Shown: positions 31,285-40,689, counted from the first letter of the stretch. The stretch: 64,000 nucleotides of DNA from Kumtagia sp963839725 (GCA_963839725.1 CAWIWT010000024.1:1-64000), one strand, 5' to 3'. The notes: generated by a model not told the origin, from the letters alone. Translations and numbers: made by a program.

Positions 31285-31520
31285 CCGCCAAACACGTTCC
31301 GGGCGCGGTCCATACAGATTTGTAAATACCGCCGCTCCAGCATGTAACTAGCTCCGTCCTTCGGCTTGAAATACTATAGACGGCCTCGGCTCCATGCCAT
31401 TGCCATGTTGGTCAACTGCTCTAATCAAAAACGAAAGAGTGCATCGCGCGACTATTCAGGAGCGCTGCCGAAGTTATACCTCTGTATATTGAAACTAACC
31501 GGCGACTTCGTGCAGGCGGC
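31285..31520. repeat. diverged repeat, copy B (decayed)
   Basis: This stretch aligns with 18690-18895 over about 200 bases with small indels. It contains the decayed small-protein codons (KPKDGASYML, with an in-frame TAG nearby) and, at the right edge near 31490-31520, a stretch resembling the last codons of the FixJ-like gene. The rest of a regulator gene is absent on the right, and no Crp/Fnr gene follows on the left. It is the remnant of a duplicated regulatory locus. Confidence 0.55.
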
Positions 31521-31736
31521 CTCGACGTCAGCCCAGGCCGGCAGCTATTTGGGCTGGAACAAAGTCAGATTCCACTGGTGGGATCGAACTATTCCTCAGC
31601 ATCGCGCTCGGCAATAGTTGAGCCCAGGCGGCGTGCGAAAGGAGCAGGGGTTGTCGGGGTTCCGGCGCGAGGCCCTCGGTGAACGCGTAGGCCACACAAC
31701 TCAAGGCCGCCGAATGGCGAACCTGAGTTCAGCGGA
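31521..31736. other. intergenic, nothing recognised
   Basis: No gene, hairpin or repeat is evident between the decayed repeat and the end of the M50 protease gene. Confidence 0.4.
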
Positions 31737-32453
31737 TTATGCGTTGCCCGTTACCACAAGAATGAACCGGAGCAGAACGCCAGCCGATGTCCCCAGTATC
31801 GACGAAATAACACCAAGATTTAGACCGAACTGCGAACCCGCCAACGGCAAAATAATCAGAATTCCGATCAAAATCAGCATTCCGTATGGCTCCAGGCGCG
31901 ACAGCGGGTAGGCCAGTACGTTTGGCAGTAGCCCGACCGCGACCCGTCCGCCATCGAGCGGAGGGATGGGGAGCATGTTGAAGATTGCCAGCACGATATT
32001 GATGAGGAGTGCATTCTTCAGGTTGTCGGCGATCCATTGTTTGGTGCCGCCCGGAGCAAGGTCCAGAGCATGAAATGCCAGTGCCGCCAGCAGGGCCAGC
32101 ACAATGTTGGTGGCAGGTCCAGCCAAGGCCACCCAAACCATGTCGATCCGCGGGCTGCGCAGCGCCGAGAAGTTCACGGGCACCGGCTTGGCATAGCCGA
32201 ACAGAAAAGGCGAATGGGACAGCAGCAGCATCGCCGGCAGGATCACCGTGCCGAAGGGATCGATGTGCTTTGCGGGATTGAAGCTGACGCGGCCAAGGTT
32301 CCAAGCTGTATTGTCTCCGAGGCGATGGGCGACAAAGGCGTGGGCCGCCTCATGAAAGGTAATCGCGAAGACAAGGGGTAGCACCCAGACCGAAACGTCG
32401 TAAATCGAGAAGTTCAACCGGATGCCCCGCTGGTCTACCCTGATGCGGGCCAC
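31737..32453 (-). CDS. site-2 protease family (M50) membrane protein
   Basis: About 238 residues starting at a GTG (32453), reading VARIRVDQRGIRLNFSIYD. A membrane metalloprotease of the M50B (YwhC/Rip-like, non-PDZ) group: zinc motif HEAAH in ITFHEAAHAFVAHRLGD, and the third-ligand motif LPIPPLDGGRV later on. About five to six membrane helices are visible. Such proteins cleave substrates within the membrane; the substrate here is unknown. The frame stays open to 32636, but the added residues have no membrane or signal character. An integrase remnant lies directly upstream on the other strand. Confidence 0.85.
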   Translation of the reverse strand: MARIRVDQRGIRLNFSIYDVSVWVLPLVFAITFHEAAHAFVAHRLGDNTAWNLGRVSFNPAKHIDPFGTVILPAMLLLSHSPFLFGYAKPVPVNFSALRSPRIDMVWVALAGPATNIVLALLAALAFHALDLAPGGTKQWIADNLKNALLINIVLAIFNMLPIPPLDGGRVAVGLLPNVLAYPLSRLEPYGMLILIGILIILPLAGSQFGLNLGVISSILGTSAGVLLRFILVVTGNA

Positions 32454-32670
32454 GCTACCACAAATTGACGCCGATGGTGCTGCTCGACGGCCAGCATCGC
32501 CTGCGGGAAGTTCGCCTATCAGGCACGGCAACACGTCGTGACCAACTCGCCGGCGCATCCGCATCTGTTCGCCTATGTCGACAACGTCTCGAGGCGCGCG
32601 GCCAATCAAAGGGATTCTGAATCCCTCACATCGCAACAGGCTTTAAACTCCGAAAAATCAGCGATCGTCC

Positions 32671-33121
32671 TGCGTAGTCCGACGTCGTTCGGCTTCGCTG
32701 GGAGTGGCTCGGAACGCTGATCGTTGACGGTAAGCGCGTTGACGCCTTTATCTTCGTTCCGCACAAGGGTCGCAAGCTCGCGGGAGCGAAAACGATCTTC
32801 GTGCCTATGATGAAGCCGCTCAGAATAGCGCTCGCGCATATAGCCGATCGGAGCCGGAACGGTATTGAAGACGCGAAAGGAAGCGCGTTTAGGCTGACGA
32901 GCCTTTCCGGCCATATGAAGGACTGGACCGCCGACGCCGGTCTCGCGCCGGGTTACCTCCTTCACGGTCTTAGAAAGCCGATGGGTGGCGACATGGCGGA
33001 TGCGGGATCGACGGCGCGGGAGGCGATGGCGTTGCTCAATCACGCATCGACGGATAACTTCACGCTTACTCTGCGAGCGCGGATCAAGTTCGCGGTTCGG
33101 TCAAGACGGTTGAGAAGGTAG
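32671..33121 (+). pseudogene. tyrosine recombinase (integrase) C-terminal remnant
   Basis: The frame ending at 33121 reads as the catalytic half of a phage-type tyrosine integrase: VVRLRWEWLGTLIVDGKRV, then FVPMMKPLRIALAHIA. The catalytic box LHGLRKPMGGDMADAGST comes next, then EAMALLNHAST, where the active Tyr region should follow. A TAG codon interrupts the frame near 32680 and the N-terminal core-binding domain is missing. In the catalytic box, HGLRK keeps the His and Arg. No attachment repeat or tRNA is seen beside it. Confidence 0.7.
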
Positions 33122-33590
33122 CAGCAAGCGGCGTTGCGTCGGAAGGCGGCTTAATCGGGTTGGATAGCAGGAAGCGGATAATTGTCGGACAACCGTTTTA
33201 TCTGAGCTGCTATCGGTGCGCCGCTGTTTCGGCGTGAGGTGTCCTTTGGTTTTCGCAACTGCTTGAAACGCTCCCGCGGGCGAAATCTCAATCACGCGTT
33301 GATGTTCCTTTCTGACCTGTGGCCGATTGTTAGTATTTTCCGTACATCGCCTCTTTACCCAAACCTGACCGCTCATCGGAAATTCGCTGCAGGCTCGGAC
33401 GCCGTGGAATGGTATCAATGTGTCTCGCCACTGCGGGCCGCGGCTCGACGCGCAAGGTATCGTCACAATGAGAGCATCTCCCGAAAAGTCGACAGACTTA
33501 TCGGATAAGAAGGTGCGCAAAACAAAGCGTTAGAGAGCGGTTGCGATTCAGCGGGAGTGCAATCGGCTCTAACGATCTCAGGCACGGAGA
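33122..33590. other. intergenic, nothing recognised
   Basis: About 470 bases of lower coding quality between the integrase remnant and the caspase-like gene. Several short frames lack domains. No clear repeat or hairpin. Confidence 0.35.
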
Positions 33591-33596
33591 TTGGCC

Positions 33597-34136
33597 ATGG
33601 GATGGTTCGAGTTTGGCGCAGAGATCATCGCCATCGAAGACAGCGACTCCGTCGGTTGGGTGGAGAGTGCGACGACCATCGGCGACGTGACGTTCCGGTC
33701 ACTTGAGACCTTTGTCGATGCTGTCGAGGAACAGCTAGGCGACCGCAAGCTGGCGCTGTTGCACATACAGGTCCATGGCAACCCCGATGGAATGGGCTTT
33801 GGCCGCGACTGGGTTTCCATTACCAGCTTCGACAATTACCGCGCCCAGTTGGGACGGCTCTCTGGAAAATTCATTTCCCAGGCCTGGGTTAATTTGCGTG
33901 CCTGCAACGTCGGCGAGAACGTCGATCTGATGAATCGGTTCCGGCAGCTTTGGAGTGTCGGCGTTGTGGCTGGACGCGGCAAGCAGAACAATGTCCTCGA
34001 CAGCAATTTCGGCTTTTACCAAGTCATTTTTCCAGACGGCTCCGAAGAGCTCAGCTTCACATGCCCGAAGTGGGTTGAATATGACGTCAGGAGGCGCGGC
34101 GAGCGCGCCATTACCAGTCGGATATTTGGGGCCTGA
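33597..34136 (+). CDS. predicted caspase-fold (DUF4347-like) protein
   Basis: 179 residues; ATG 33597 has GGAG upstream. The layout resembles DUF4347 and other clan CD (caspase/gingipain/CHAT) domains: a beta strand then His-Gly (LLHIQVHGNPDGMGFG), and about 60 residues later a strand then Cys (AWVNLRACNVGENVD). In that fold these supply the catalytic His-Cys pair. The second half (NFGFYQVIFPDGSEEL) is consistent with closing strands. There is no signal peptide, and no partner gene such as a TPR sensor next door. The family call rests on motif order only; protease activity is inference. Confidence 0.5.
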   Translation: MGWFEFGAEIIAIEDSDSVGWVESATTIGDVTFRSLETFVDAVEEQLGDRKLALLHIQVHGNPDGMGFGRDWVSITSFDNYRAQLGRLSGKFISQAWVNLRACNVGENVDLMNRFRQLWSVGVVAGRGKQNNVLDSNFGFYQVIFPDGSEELSFTCPKWVEYDVRRRGERAITSRIFGA

Positions 34137-34315
34137 CGGAACGACTGGGATGGCTTAGGGGCGATGCCTCAGGCAGCGTAGTCGATCAACAGGTCCTTCG
34201 CGTCGATCTGGTGGCGAGCCCGCACGAGTACTTCCAGTGAGTCAGCACGCAGCTTTTGCCGCCGTCAGCCGGCCACGAGAGCCTATCCGGCCGATCGAAC
34301 CGAACGTGAAAGCCC
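34137..34315 (-). other. short gap with a gene-tail remnant
   Basis: On the minus strand, from about 34252 to 34171, a protein-like tail is seen (LRADSLEVLVRARHQIDAKD, LLIDYAA, stop). No start or domain accompanies it. It looks like the end of a lost gene. Confidence 0.3.
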
Positions 34316-35404
34316 TCACGTCGCCGCGTGATAGGCCCGGTCGGTCTGATCGAACACCGTCAACTGCGAACTATTGACGTCAAAGACAACCGCGTCGCCA
34401 TGCGCGAGGTTGGTCATCCCGGGGTCGGCGCCGATGACCTTGCTACCGTCGGCAAGGACGGCATGAACGAGCGAACGGTCGCCCAATCGTTCGATTGTCT
34501 CGACCTGGGCCTTTACGACGCCCTTCCTGTCGCGGGCGACCACCAGATATTCAGGCCTGATGCCAAGCGTCAGGTCCGGCCCCCGTACATCCGCGGCGGG
34601 AACCGCGGTGGTCACTTCGGAGCCGTCAATCAGCTTGGCGGTGAGAAATCCCGACCGTTCGCCGGCGGATGCGACTTTCACGAAATTCATGCCAGGTGAA
34701 CCAATGAACTGGGCGACATAGCGGGTAGCCGGGCGAGCATAGATCTCGCCGGGGGTCGCCACCTGCACGATCTTCTTATCGTGGAACAGAACGATCCGGT
34801 CGGCCAGCGTCATCGCTTCAACCTGGTCGTGCGTCACAAAGATCATGGTCGCGCCAAGCCGTTCGTGGAGTTGAGCAAGCTCCACCCTGGTCCGTGTACG
34901 CAACCCGGCGTCGAGGTTTGACAGCGGCTCGTCGAACAGAAATACATCGGGCTCGCGGACGATTGCCCGCCCGATCGCTACGCGTTGCCGTTGTCCGCCG
35001 GACAATTCCGAGGGTTTGCGATCCAGCAGGTGCTTCATCTCAAGGATCTGCGCCGCCACGGCGATCCGCTTCTCGATCTCTACGGGTGGCGTCTTGATGT
35101 TCTTCAGTCCGAACGACATGTTGTCGCGCACGGTCATATGCGGGTAGAGCGCGTAGGACTGGAAAACCATGGAGACGCCGCGCTGGCCGGGCGGCAGCAG
35201 ATCGACGCGCCTGCCGCTGATCCATATCTCGCCACGCGTCAGCTGCTCCAGCCCCGCTACCATCCGAAGCATCGTTGATTTGCCGCAGCCCGATCCTCCC
35301 AGGAAGACCACCAACTCGCCCTTCTGAATATCGAGATCGATATCGTTGAGCACTTCCACGGCGCCAAAATGCTTGGTTGCCGACTTGATCGATATCCCGG
35401 ACAT
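34316..35404 (-). CDS. sugar ABC transporter ATPase, MalK/UgpC type
   Basis: 362 residues. Walker A GGSGCGKST, Q-loop VFQSYALYPHMTV, signature LSGGQRQRVAIGRA, Walker B VFLFDEPLSNLD and the switch His in FVTHDQVEA are all intact. The C-terminal TOBE-like regulatory domain (about 240-362) is typical of the CUT1 class that imports oligosaccharides and polyols. It powers the two permeases encoded just upstream and is the last gene of the operon. The cytoplasmic face of the inner membrane is its expected site. Confidence 0.93.
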   Translation of the reverse strand: MSGISIKSATKHFGAVEVLNDIDLDIQKGELVVFLGGSGCGKSTMLRMVAGLEQLTRGEIWISGRRVDLLPPGQRGVSMVFQSYALYPHMTVRDNMSFGLKNIKTPPVEIEKRIAVAAQILEMKHLLDRKPSELSGGQRQRVAIGRAIVREPDVFLFDEPLSNLDAGLRTRTRVELAQLHERLGATMIFVTHDQVEAMTLADRIVLFHDKKIVQVATPGEIYARPATRYVAQFIGSPGMNFVKVASAGERSGFLTAKLIDGSEVTTAVPAADVRGPDLTLGIRPEYLVVARDRKGVVKAQVETIERLGDRSLVHAVLADGSKVIGADPGMTNLAHGDAVVFDVNSSQLTVFDQTDRAYHAAT

Positions 35405-35432
35405 TCAGGCCTCCCGTACTGGTATGCTTGCT

Positions 35433-36320
35433 CTACTTCACTGCGCCGACGGCAACGCCACGGGTCAAGGTGCGCTGGAAGAGAATGAAAAAGATGATCG
35501 TGGGCAGGACGCCCAGCAGCGATGCAGCTGCAATTCCGGTCGGGTCCGACTGATTTGCCCCCGACAAGACCCCCATCGCGACCGAGACCGTCTGGTTGTC
35601 ATTGGAGGCCAGGAACACCAGCGGCAACAGGAACTCGTTCCACGACCAGATGAAGAAGAAGGTTGCCAGCACGCTGAGTGTCGGCCATAGGATTGGCACC
35701 ACGACCTTCCACAGGATCTGCCAGCGGCTTGCGTTGTCGAGCTGGGCCGCCTCGATGATTTCGCGCGGAAAGGTCGACATGACCGACGCAAGCAGGTACG
35801 TGCCGAACGCCGACATCAACACGGCGATGATGACGATGAGCGCATACAAGTTGTCGAACAGGCCGACCCATTTCATCATGTAGTAAAGCGGATAGATCAG
35901 GGCTTCCTGCGGTGCCATGATCGTGATGAGGAAGATCAGCAGCAACGTGTAACCGCCCTTAACCCGACCGATGCCGATGGCGTAAGCGTTGAGCAGGCTG
36001 ATCGTCACCGCGAGTACGGCAACGCCGGCACTCATCATCAGGCTGTTGATCAGTTTCTGAAGAAATCCGGCATTGACCCAGAACGAGGTGATGGCAGTCA
36101 GATCAAAGGTGCGCGGCAAGCCGAGCGCGCCGTGCTCGGCATAGTCCGACGGCGTCTTGATAGCGTTCATCGCCGCCAGAACGAACGGAAACAATGTCGC
36201 CGCCAGCCAGATCAGCAGCAGCGCCAGGATAAGCCACGACGTGTAGTCGCGCCGCTGCGGCGCAGGACCGGCATCCACGGCGACAGCGCCTGAAAGCTGA
36301 GAAGTCTGAGCGATCGACAT
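35433..36320 (-). CDS. carbohydrate ABC permease, MalG type
   Basis: 295 residues, six predicted membrane helices, starting at ATG 36320 and touching the end of the preceding permease gene (overlap at 36320). The EAA loop that contacts the ATPase is IIEAAQLDNASRWQILWKV. The long N-terminal tail before the first helix and the C-terminal GVAVGAVK ending fit the MalG/CUT1 class. It pairs with the MalF-type permease to form the channel. Confidence 0.92.
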   Translation of the reverse strand: MSIAQTSQLSGAVAVDAGPAPQRRDYTSWLILALLLIWLAATLFPFVLAAMNAIKTPSDYAEHGALGLPRTFDLTAITSFWVNAGFLQKLINSLMMSAGVAVLAVTISLLNAYAIGIGRVKGGYTLLLIFLITIMAPQEALIYPLYYMMKWVGLFDNLYALIVIIAVLMSAFGTYLLASVMSTFPREIIEAAQLDNASRWQILWKVVVPILWPTLSVLATFFFIWSWNEFLLPLVFLASNDNQTVSVAMGVLSGANQSDPTGIAAASLLGVLPTIIFFILFQRTLTRGVAVGAVK

Positions 36321-37225
36321 CAGCTGGCTCCTTCGATCTGGCGAAGCTGCGTGCGCAGGAAGAACACGCCGAGCCCAATCGTCAGCAATGTCTGCAAGGT
36401 CGCGATCGCCGAGGCGTATCCCACGCGATTGACCGTGAAGAAGTAGTAGAAGGTGAGATAGGAAGGTACCGTCGTGGCATTGTCCGGCCCACCCGACGTC
36501 AGCACGTAGATCGGGGCGAAGACCTTGAGAGCAGCGATCATCGTGGTCAGCGCGACGACAAAAATTTCAGGCAACAGCATTGGAATGGTGATCGCTCGGA
36601 AGCGGCGGAGCCAGGTCGCATTGTCAAGCTGTGCGGCTTCATAGAGCGCCGGGTCGACGCGCGCCAGGCCGGACATGAAGACGACGAGGCAGTATCCAAG
36701 CTGCACCCAGACAATCACTGCGGAAACGGCCCACAATGCGTAGTCGGCCTCACCAAGCCAGTTGCCCTTGAAGGCCCCAAGCCCAATAGCGTCCAGAACG
36801 GCGTTGACGACGCCAACCGGGCTCAGGATCCATACCCAAAGCACGCCGGCGGCACTGAGCGGCAGAATCTGCGGCAAATAGAAGCCGGCTCGAAAGAAGC
36901 TGGACATGCCCGAGCCGAATTTCGCACTGACATAGTCAAAAAGCACGGCGGCGAGGAAAAGTCCGAGGAGGATCGGCACGACTGTCATCGAGATCATGAA
37001 CAGCAGGGTGTTTATGAGCGAGCGCCAGAAAACCGCGTCCTGCATTAGCCGTACATAGTTCTGGAAGCCGACGAAGGTTGGGGTTCCAAGACCCTTCCAG
37101 CTGGTGAAGCCGAGCCCGAAGCTGACGACCAGTGGAATGAGCACGACGATGACAAAGCCAACCGCGCCTGGAATGAGATAGTAGTAATAGCCGCTTGATC
37201 CCGGCTCGGTTGAAGCTTGTCTCAT
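36320..37225 (-). CDS. carbohydrate ABC permease, MalF type
   Basis: 301 residues with six membrane helices. The first helix starts early (YYYYLIPGAVGFVIVVLIP), which is the short MalF variant found in many rhizobial sugar transporters. The EAA motif is YEAAQLDNATWLRRFRAIT. It follows the binding-protein gene and overlaps the MalG-type gene by one base, indicating co-translation. No damage is seen. Confidence 0.92.
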   Translation of the reverse strand: MRQASTEPGSSGYYYYLIPGAVGFVIVVLIPLVVSFGLGFTSWKGLGTPTFVGFQNYVRLMQDAVFWRSLINTLLFMISMTVVPILLGLFLAAVLFDYVSAKFGSGMSSFFRAGFYLPQILPLSAAGVLWVWILSPVGVVNAVLDAIGLGAFKGNWLGEADYALWAVSAVIVWVQLGYCLVVFMSGLARVDPALYEAAQLDNATWLRRFRAITIPMLLPEIFVVALTTMIAALKVFAPIYVLTSGGPDNATTVPSYLTFYYFFTVNRVGYASAIATLQTLLTIGLGVFFLRTQLRQIEGAS

Positions 37226-37254
37226 CTGATTTCAAAGCGGTCTGCAAACCAGCG

Positions 37255-38625
37255 CTATTCCGGCCGCGACTGCCATTCCCTCGGTTGAGTTGGAGACACT
37301 CTCGTATATGCGGCGACTACCCGAAGCGCGAGAACCGCGCTCCGGGAAGTCCGGTGACCTATTGGTTGGCCTGCGCGTCGTCGTACGTCTACCCGCAGCC
37401 GTTCGACGAAATCCTCGGGCGTCGTCGTGCCGGCAATCAGGCCGGTGCAGGCCTGAACGAGCGTTTCGTAATAGCCGGGAACCGGCCAGTCGGGGTAAAG
37501 GCCAAGGCCGCCCTTGCTTGCAATCTCGGCAAAATTGGTGGAGACCTGCTTGCCCACAGGGTCGGTAACGGCGGCGTTGTCAGCGGCTAGCGCGACACCG
37601 CCGGCATTCGCCTGCTCGGTCTGGTTCGCCTTGCCGATCACGATGTCGATGAAGTCGTAGGCGAGATCCTTGTTCTTGGCGTTTGCCGGAACCACGAACA
37701 GGCTGCCGGTGGAGCCGACACTGTACTTAGGCGTCGGGAAGATGAACTGATCCCACTTGAACGTCTTGATGCCAGCGGAAAAAGTCCCCGTGTTCCAGGT
37801 TCCGCTGATATACATCGGAGACTTGCCGGCCATGAACTGGGCAACCGCGTCATCACCCTTCATGCCGGTAGAGTCCTTGGATACGTAGCCCTTGGAGACC
37901 CAATCCTGAACCTTCTGGGCGGCCCAGAGGAACGGCTTGGTGTCGAGCGGCGTCTTCAAGCCCTGATAGTTGGCGATCCAAGTGTCGTCGGCCTGTGTAT
38001 AGGCCAGCGTCGCAAACAGATGCTGGGCCGGCGCATCCTTGGTTCCGGTCACCAGCGGAAGAACGCCCTTCTTGTTGAAAGCATCGAGGACGGCTTCGAA
38101 CTCCTCGAGGGACTTCGGCACTTTCAGGCCGTTCGCCTCGAACATATCGACGTTGTAGAAGACCGATACGTATTCGCCGTAGGCGGGCACGCCGATGATC
38201 GGGCCACTGCCAAAAATGCCCTTCTCGTCATACTTGCTCAGCCGCAGCATGCTCTCGTTGAGAGTGTTGCCCCAGCCGCGCTCCTTGAAGACATCATCCA
38301 GCGGCGTCAGCAGACCCTGCGACGCAACAAGTCCGGCGGTGGCGTTTCCCTTGTTGTATTCGGTCAGATCCGGCACCGCACCCGAATTGAGGATCATGCC
38401 GCCAGCCTTTTGCATCTGGTCGAATGTCTTTAACTCGAAATTCACCGTGACGTCCGGATGCTTGGCCTTGAACTCCTCCAGACCCTTGGTCCAGGCCTTG
38501 CTCTGGGCGGTTGGCGGCAGTTCCCACCACCAGACGTTGAACGTCTTGTCCTCAGCCTGAGCCGGAGCAGCGAATTGCAGTCCCAGCAGCAGAGCCGCTG
38601 CCGTGAAAGTTACTTTAGATCTCAT
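37255..38625 (-). CDS. sugar ABC substrate-binding protein, tail frameshifted
   Basis: ATG 38625 starts a signal peptide (TFTAAALLLGLQFAAPAQA), followed by a CUT1 periplasmic solute-binding protein (family 1): FNVWWWELPPTAQSKAW, DVTVNFELKTFDQMQ, MAGKSPMYISGTWNTG. Near the C-terminus the frame changes at about 37385. Read one base later, the text is YDDAQANQ and stop at 37359, a normal ending (LRVxYDDAQ..). As written, the last 40 residues are out of frame. Ligand specificity, by neighbours, is a sugar or polyol that is later oxidised. Confidence 0.88.
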   Translation of the reverse strand: MRSKVTFTAAALLLGLQFAAPAQAEDKTFNVWWWELPPTAQSKAWTKGLEEFKAKHPDVTVNFELKTFDQMQKAGGMILNSGAVPDLTEYNKGNATAGLVASQGLLTPLDDVFKERGWGNTLNESMLRLSKYDEKGIFGSGPIIGVPAYGEYVSVFYNVDMFEANGLKVPKSLEEFEAVLDAFNKKGVLPLVTGTKDAPAQHLFATLAYTQADDTWIANYQGLKTPLDTKPFLWAAQKVQDWVSKGYVSKDSTGMKGDDAVAQFMAGKSPMYISGTWNTGTFSAGIKTFKWDQFIFPTPKYSVGSTGSLFVVPANAKNKDLAYDFIDIVIGKANQTEQANAGGVALAADNAAVTDPVGKQVSTNFAEIASKGGLGLYPDWPVPGYYETLVQACTGLIAGTTTPEDFVERLRVDVRRRAGQPIGHRTSRSAVLALRVVAAYTRVSPTQPREWQSRPE

Positions 38626-38668
38626 GTTCAACTCCTCCACTTTATCTTCCCTTGGGCGTGACCCAGAG

Positions 38669-39604
38669 CTACTTGACCAGAGACGGATCGCCCCCTTCAT
38701 AGTTCGCCGAAATCCCAACAAAGTCGCCTCCACGACATTGCTTGAGATGATTTAGGGCATGAACCTGGCCTGTCATCTCCAGTTTGTCCCTATAGACGGG
38801 ATCATGCCAGCCCTCGATATCGATCGACCCGGAATAGCCAACCAACCGAAGCTCGCTGATGATGTCGGTCCAGTTGGAATCGCCGAAACCGGGCGTGCGC
38901 ATAAAGACAAACGGCACCTTGCCGAACACCCCGTGCTCCCTGATCACCTCCCAGCGGACTGTCGCGTCCTTGCCGTGGATGTGGAAGAACTTTTTTCCCC
39001 ACTTGCGGATCTGCGGCAGCGGGTCGATCAGGTAGACGAGCTGATGGCACGGCTCCCATTCGAGGCCGATGTTCTCGTCTGGCGTCTCGTTGAACATCAG
39101 TTCCCACGCGTCCGGGTTATGGGCGATGTTCCAGTCTCCGGTCGCCCAATTGCCATCCATCGCGCAGTTCTCGAAGGCGATCCTTATCCCCTTGTCCGCC
39201 GCCCGCTTCGCCAGTTCGCTCCAGACTTCCCTGTAGCGCGGCAGGCTGTCAGTAAGCGGCTTGTTGCGGATGCGACCGGTGAATCCGGCAACGCAGGTGG
39301 CGCCAAAGTGGTGGGCGTTGTCGATGCAGTCCTTCCAGCCCTGCAGCGTGTCCAGGTCGAGCGCATCTGTCTCAAGAGGATTGCCAAACATGCCGATCGT
39401 CGAGATCGTGATATCGCGATCGCCGATCGCATCCCGGAAACGCAGACCAAGCTCGCGCAGATCCTGGCCGTTGGTGGTTTGCCAGAAGAACGGTTCGAAA
39501 CTCTCAAATCCGAGGTGCGCGATCTCCCGGATGCGCGCGTCGGCGGTGCCACCCGAAGCACTGATCATGGTGCCGATGCGGATATTGCTGGCCAGGTCGC
39601 TCAT
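38669..39604 (-). CDS. sugar phosphate isomerase/epimerase family
   Basis: 311 residues of the AP endonuclease-2-like TIM-barrel family (xylose isomerase-like), as in inositol and sugar catabolism. Visible metal-site segments are FENCAMDGNWATGDWNIAHN, GLEWEPCHQLVYLID, FFHIHGKDA and SIDIEGWHDPVY. The start ATG overlaps the stop of the upstream oxidoreductase (ATGA at 39601-39604). It probably isomerises or epimerises the keto-product of that oxidoreductase, as in IolE/IolG-type pairs; the substrate is not determined. Confidence 0.88.
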   Translation of the reverse strand: MSDLASNIRIGTMISASGGTADARIREIAHLGFESFEPFFWQTTNGQDLRELGLRFRDAIGDRDITISTIGMFGNPLETDALDLDTLQGWKDCIDNAHHFGATCVAGFTGRIRNKPLTDSLPRYREVWSELAKRAADKGIRIAFENCAMDGNWATGDWNIAHNPDAWELMFNETPDENIGLEWEPCHQLVYLIDPLPQIRKWGKKFFHIHGKDATVRWEVIREHGVFGKVPFVFMRTPGFGDSNWTDIISELRLVGYSGSIDIEGWHDPVYRDKLEMTGQVHALNHLKQCRGGDFVGISANYEGGDPSLVK

Positions 39605-40645
39605 GATAGATTCCCGGCTGTTATCGTTACTCGCCGGCCGGTCTTTGCGCTTTCGATCGCCGCGAGAACCATCGCCAGGCTGTTGATGTTGTCGGTCGAC
39701 ACGGTCTCCGGCGCCGCACCGCTCTCTATTGCTTCGACAAACGCCGCTATGACGCTGGCATGGCCATGCGTCTCACCCAGTTCCGCCGGCTCGGGAAGAA
39801 CGATCGGCACCGGGTCGCGCAAAAGGCTCGATCCACTCCCGGCCAGTCCGGCTTCGAACCGGTCGGCACCATCCCATAGAATGGTCCCGCGCGAACCCGT
39901 GACGCGCCAGGTGCTGTCCCAGCTTGTGTGTGCGCCTTCCGCGCACCAAGAGCCTCGATATGTGAAGATGGCGCCGCCCTCGAACTCGAAGATCGCGTTC
40001 GCCGATGCGCCGTGCGCATACCACGAACCCTTGGGATTGGTCTCATGGCAATAGACAGCCAGGGGCGCCGTGCCGATGATGAAACGCGCGGCGTCGAGAG
40101 TGTGGATCGCCATGTCGAGCAGAAGCACATGCTCCATCTCATCGCGAAAGCCGCCAAAATGTGCGCCGACAAAAAAGTCGCAATGCACTCCCGTGATATC
40201 GCCTATCAGCCCTTCGGCGACAGCGCGCCTCAGACGACGGATGCCGGGGATGTAGCGCCGGTTCTGGACCACGGCATGTACTTTGCCGGCTGAATTCGCT
40301 GCCGCGATCAGCCCCTCTGCTTCGGCGAGGCTTGTTGCAAGCGGCTTCTCGGACAGGACGTTGCACCCTTGGCCAAGCGCAGCCTTGACGACGCCCGCAC
40401 GCGCGGCAGGGATAACAATGTCGAAAACGGTGTTTGCGCCGGTGTCCTCGATCACGTCGGCGAGGTTAGAACCACAAATGGCATCTCGCAGGTCGAACTC
40501 ATGGGCCAGCGCTCGCGCGCGTTCAACATCGAGATCAACAAAGCCGACGATGGAGATCGATGACGCCAGCTTTGGCGTCAATCGCGATCGCTCGGAGCCA
40601 GCCTTTCGACATAGCTCCGCATCCGGCTACTACCGCATTTATCAC
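39601..40645 (-). CDS. Gfo/Idh/MocA oxidoreductase, frameshift near 5' end
   Basis: An NAD(P)-dependent sugar or polyol dehydrogenase. From GTG 40645, behind GGGAGGAG, the frame reads the Rossmann start INAVVAGCGAMSKGWLRAIA. Near 40577 one extra T shifts the frame, and the rest continues from TPKLASSISIVGFVDLD. Conserved parts are the CNVLSEKPLATSLAEAE motif (the EKP Lys) and the catalytic region MEHVLLLDMAIHTLDAARF (D..IH). The full length would be about 347 residues. Without the first 22 residues the nucleotide fold would fail, so the shift is either a sequencing error or inactivating. It is the first gene of the operon. Confidence 0.85.
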
Positions 40646-40675
40646 GCGACTCCTCCCATGCTGGTCGCAGTGGCT

Positions 40676-40689
40676 CGTAAACGTTTACG
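40676..40689. promoter_or_regulatory. LacI-family operator
   Basis: CGTAAACGTTTACG is a perfect 14-base palindrome with the central CG typical of LacI/GalR operators (TGTAAACGTTTACA-like). It lies between the divergent operon start (40645) and the LacI-type regulator (40786), so it can control both. Confidence 0.8.

Noticed and set aside
32600..32625. GGGATTC-T-GAATCCC palindrome near the integrase remnant as an attachment site
   Set aside because: No second copy and no tRNA context; the loop is too small for a tRNA arm.
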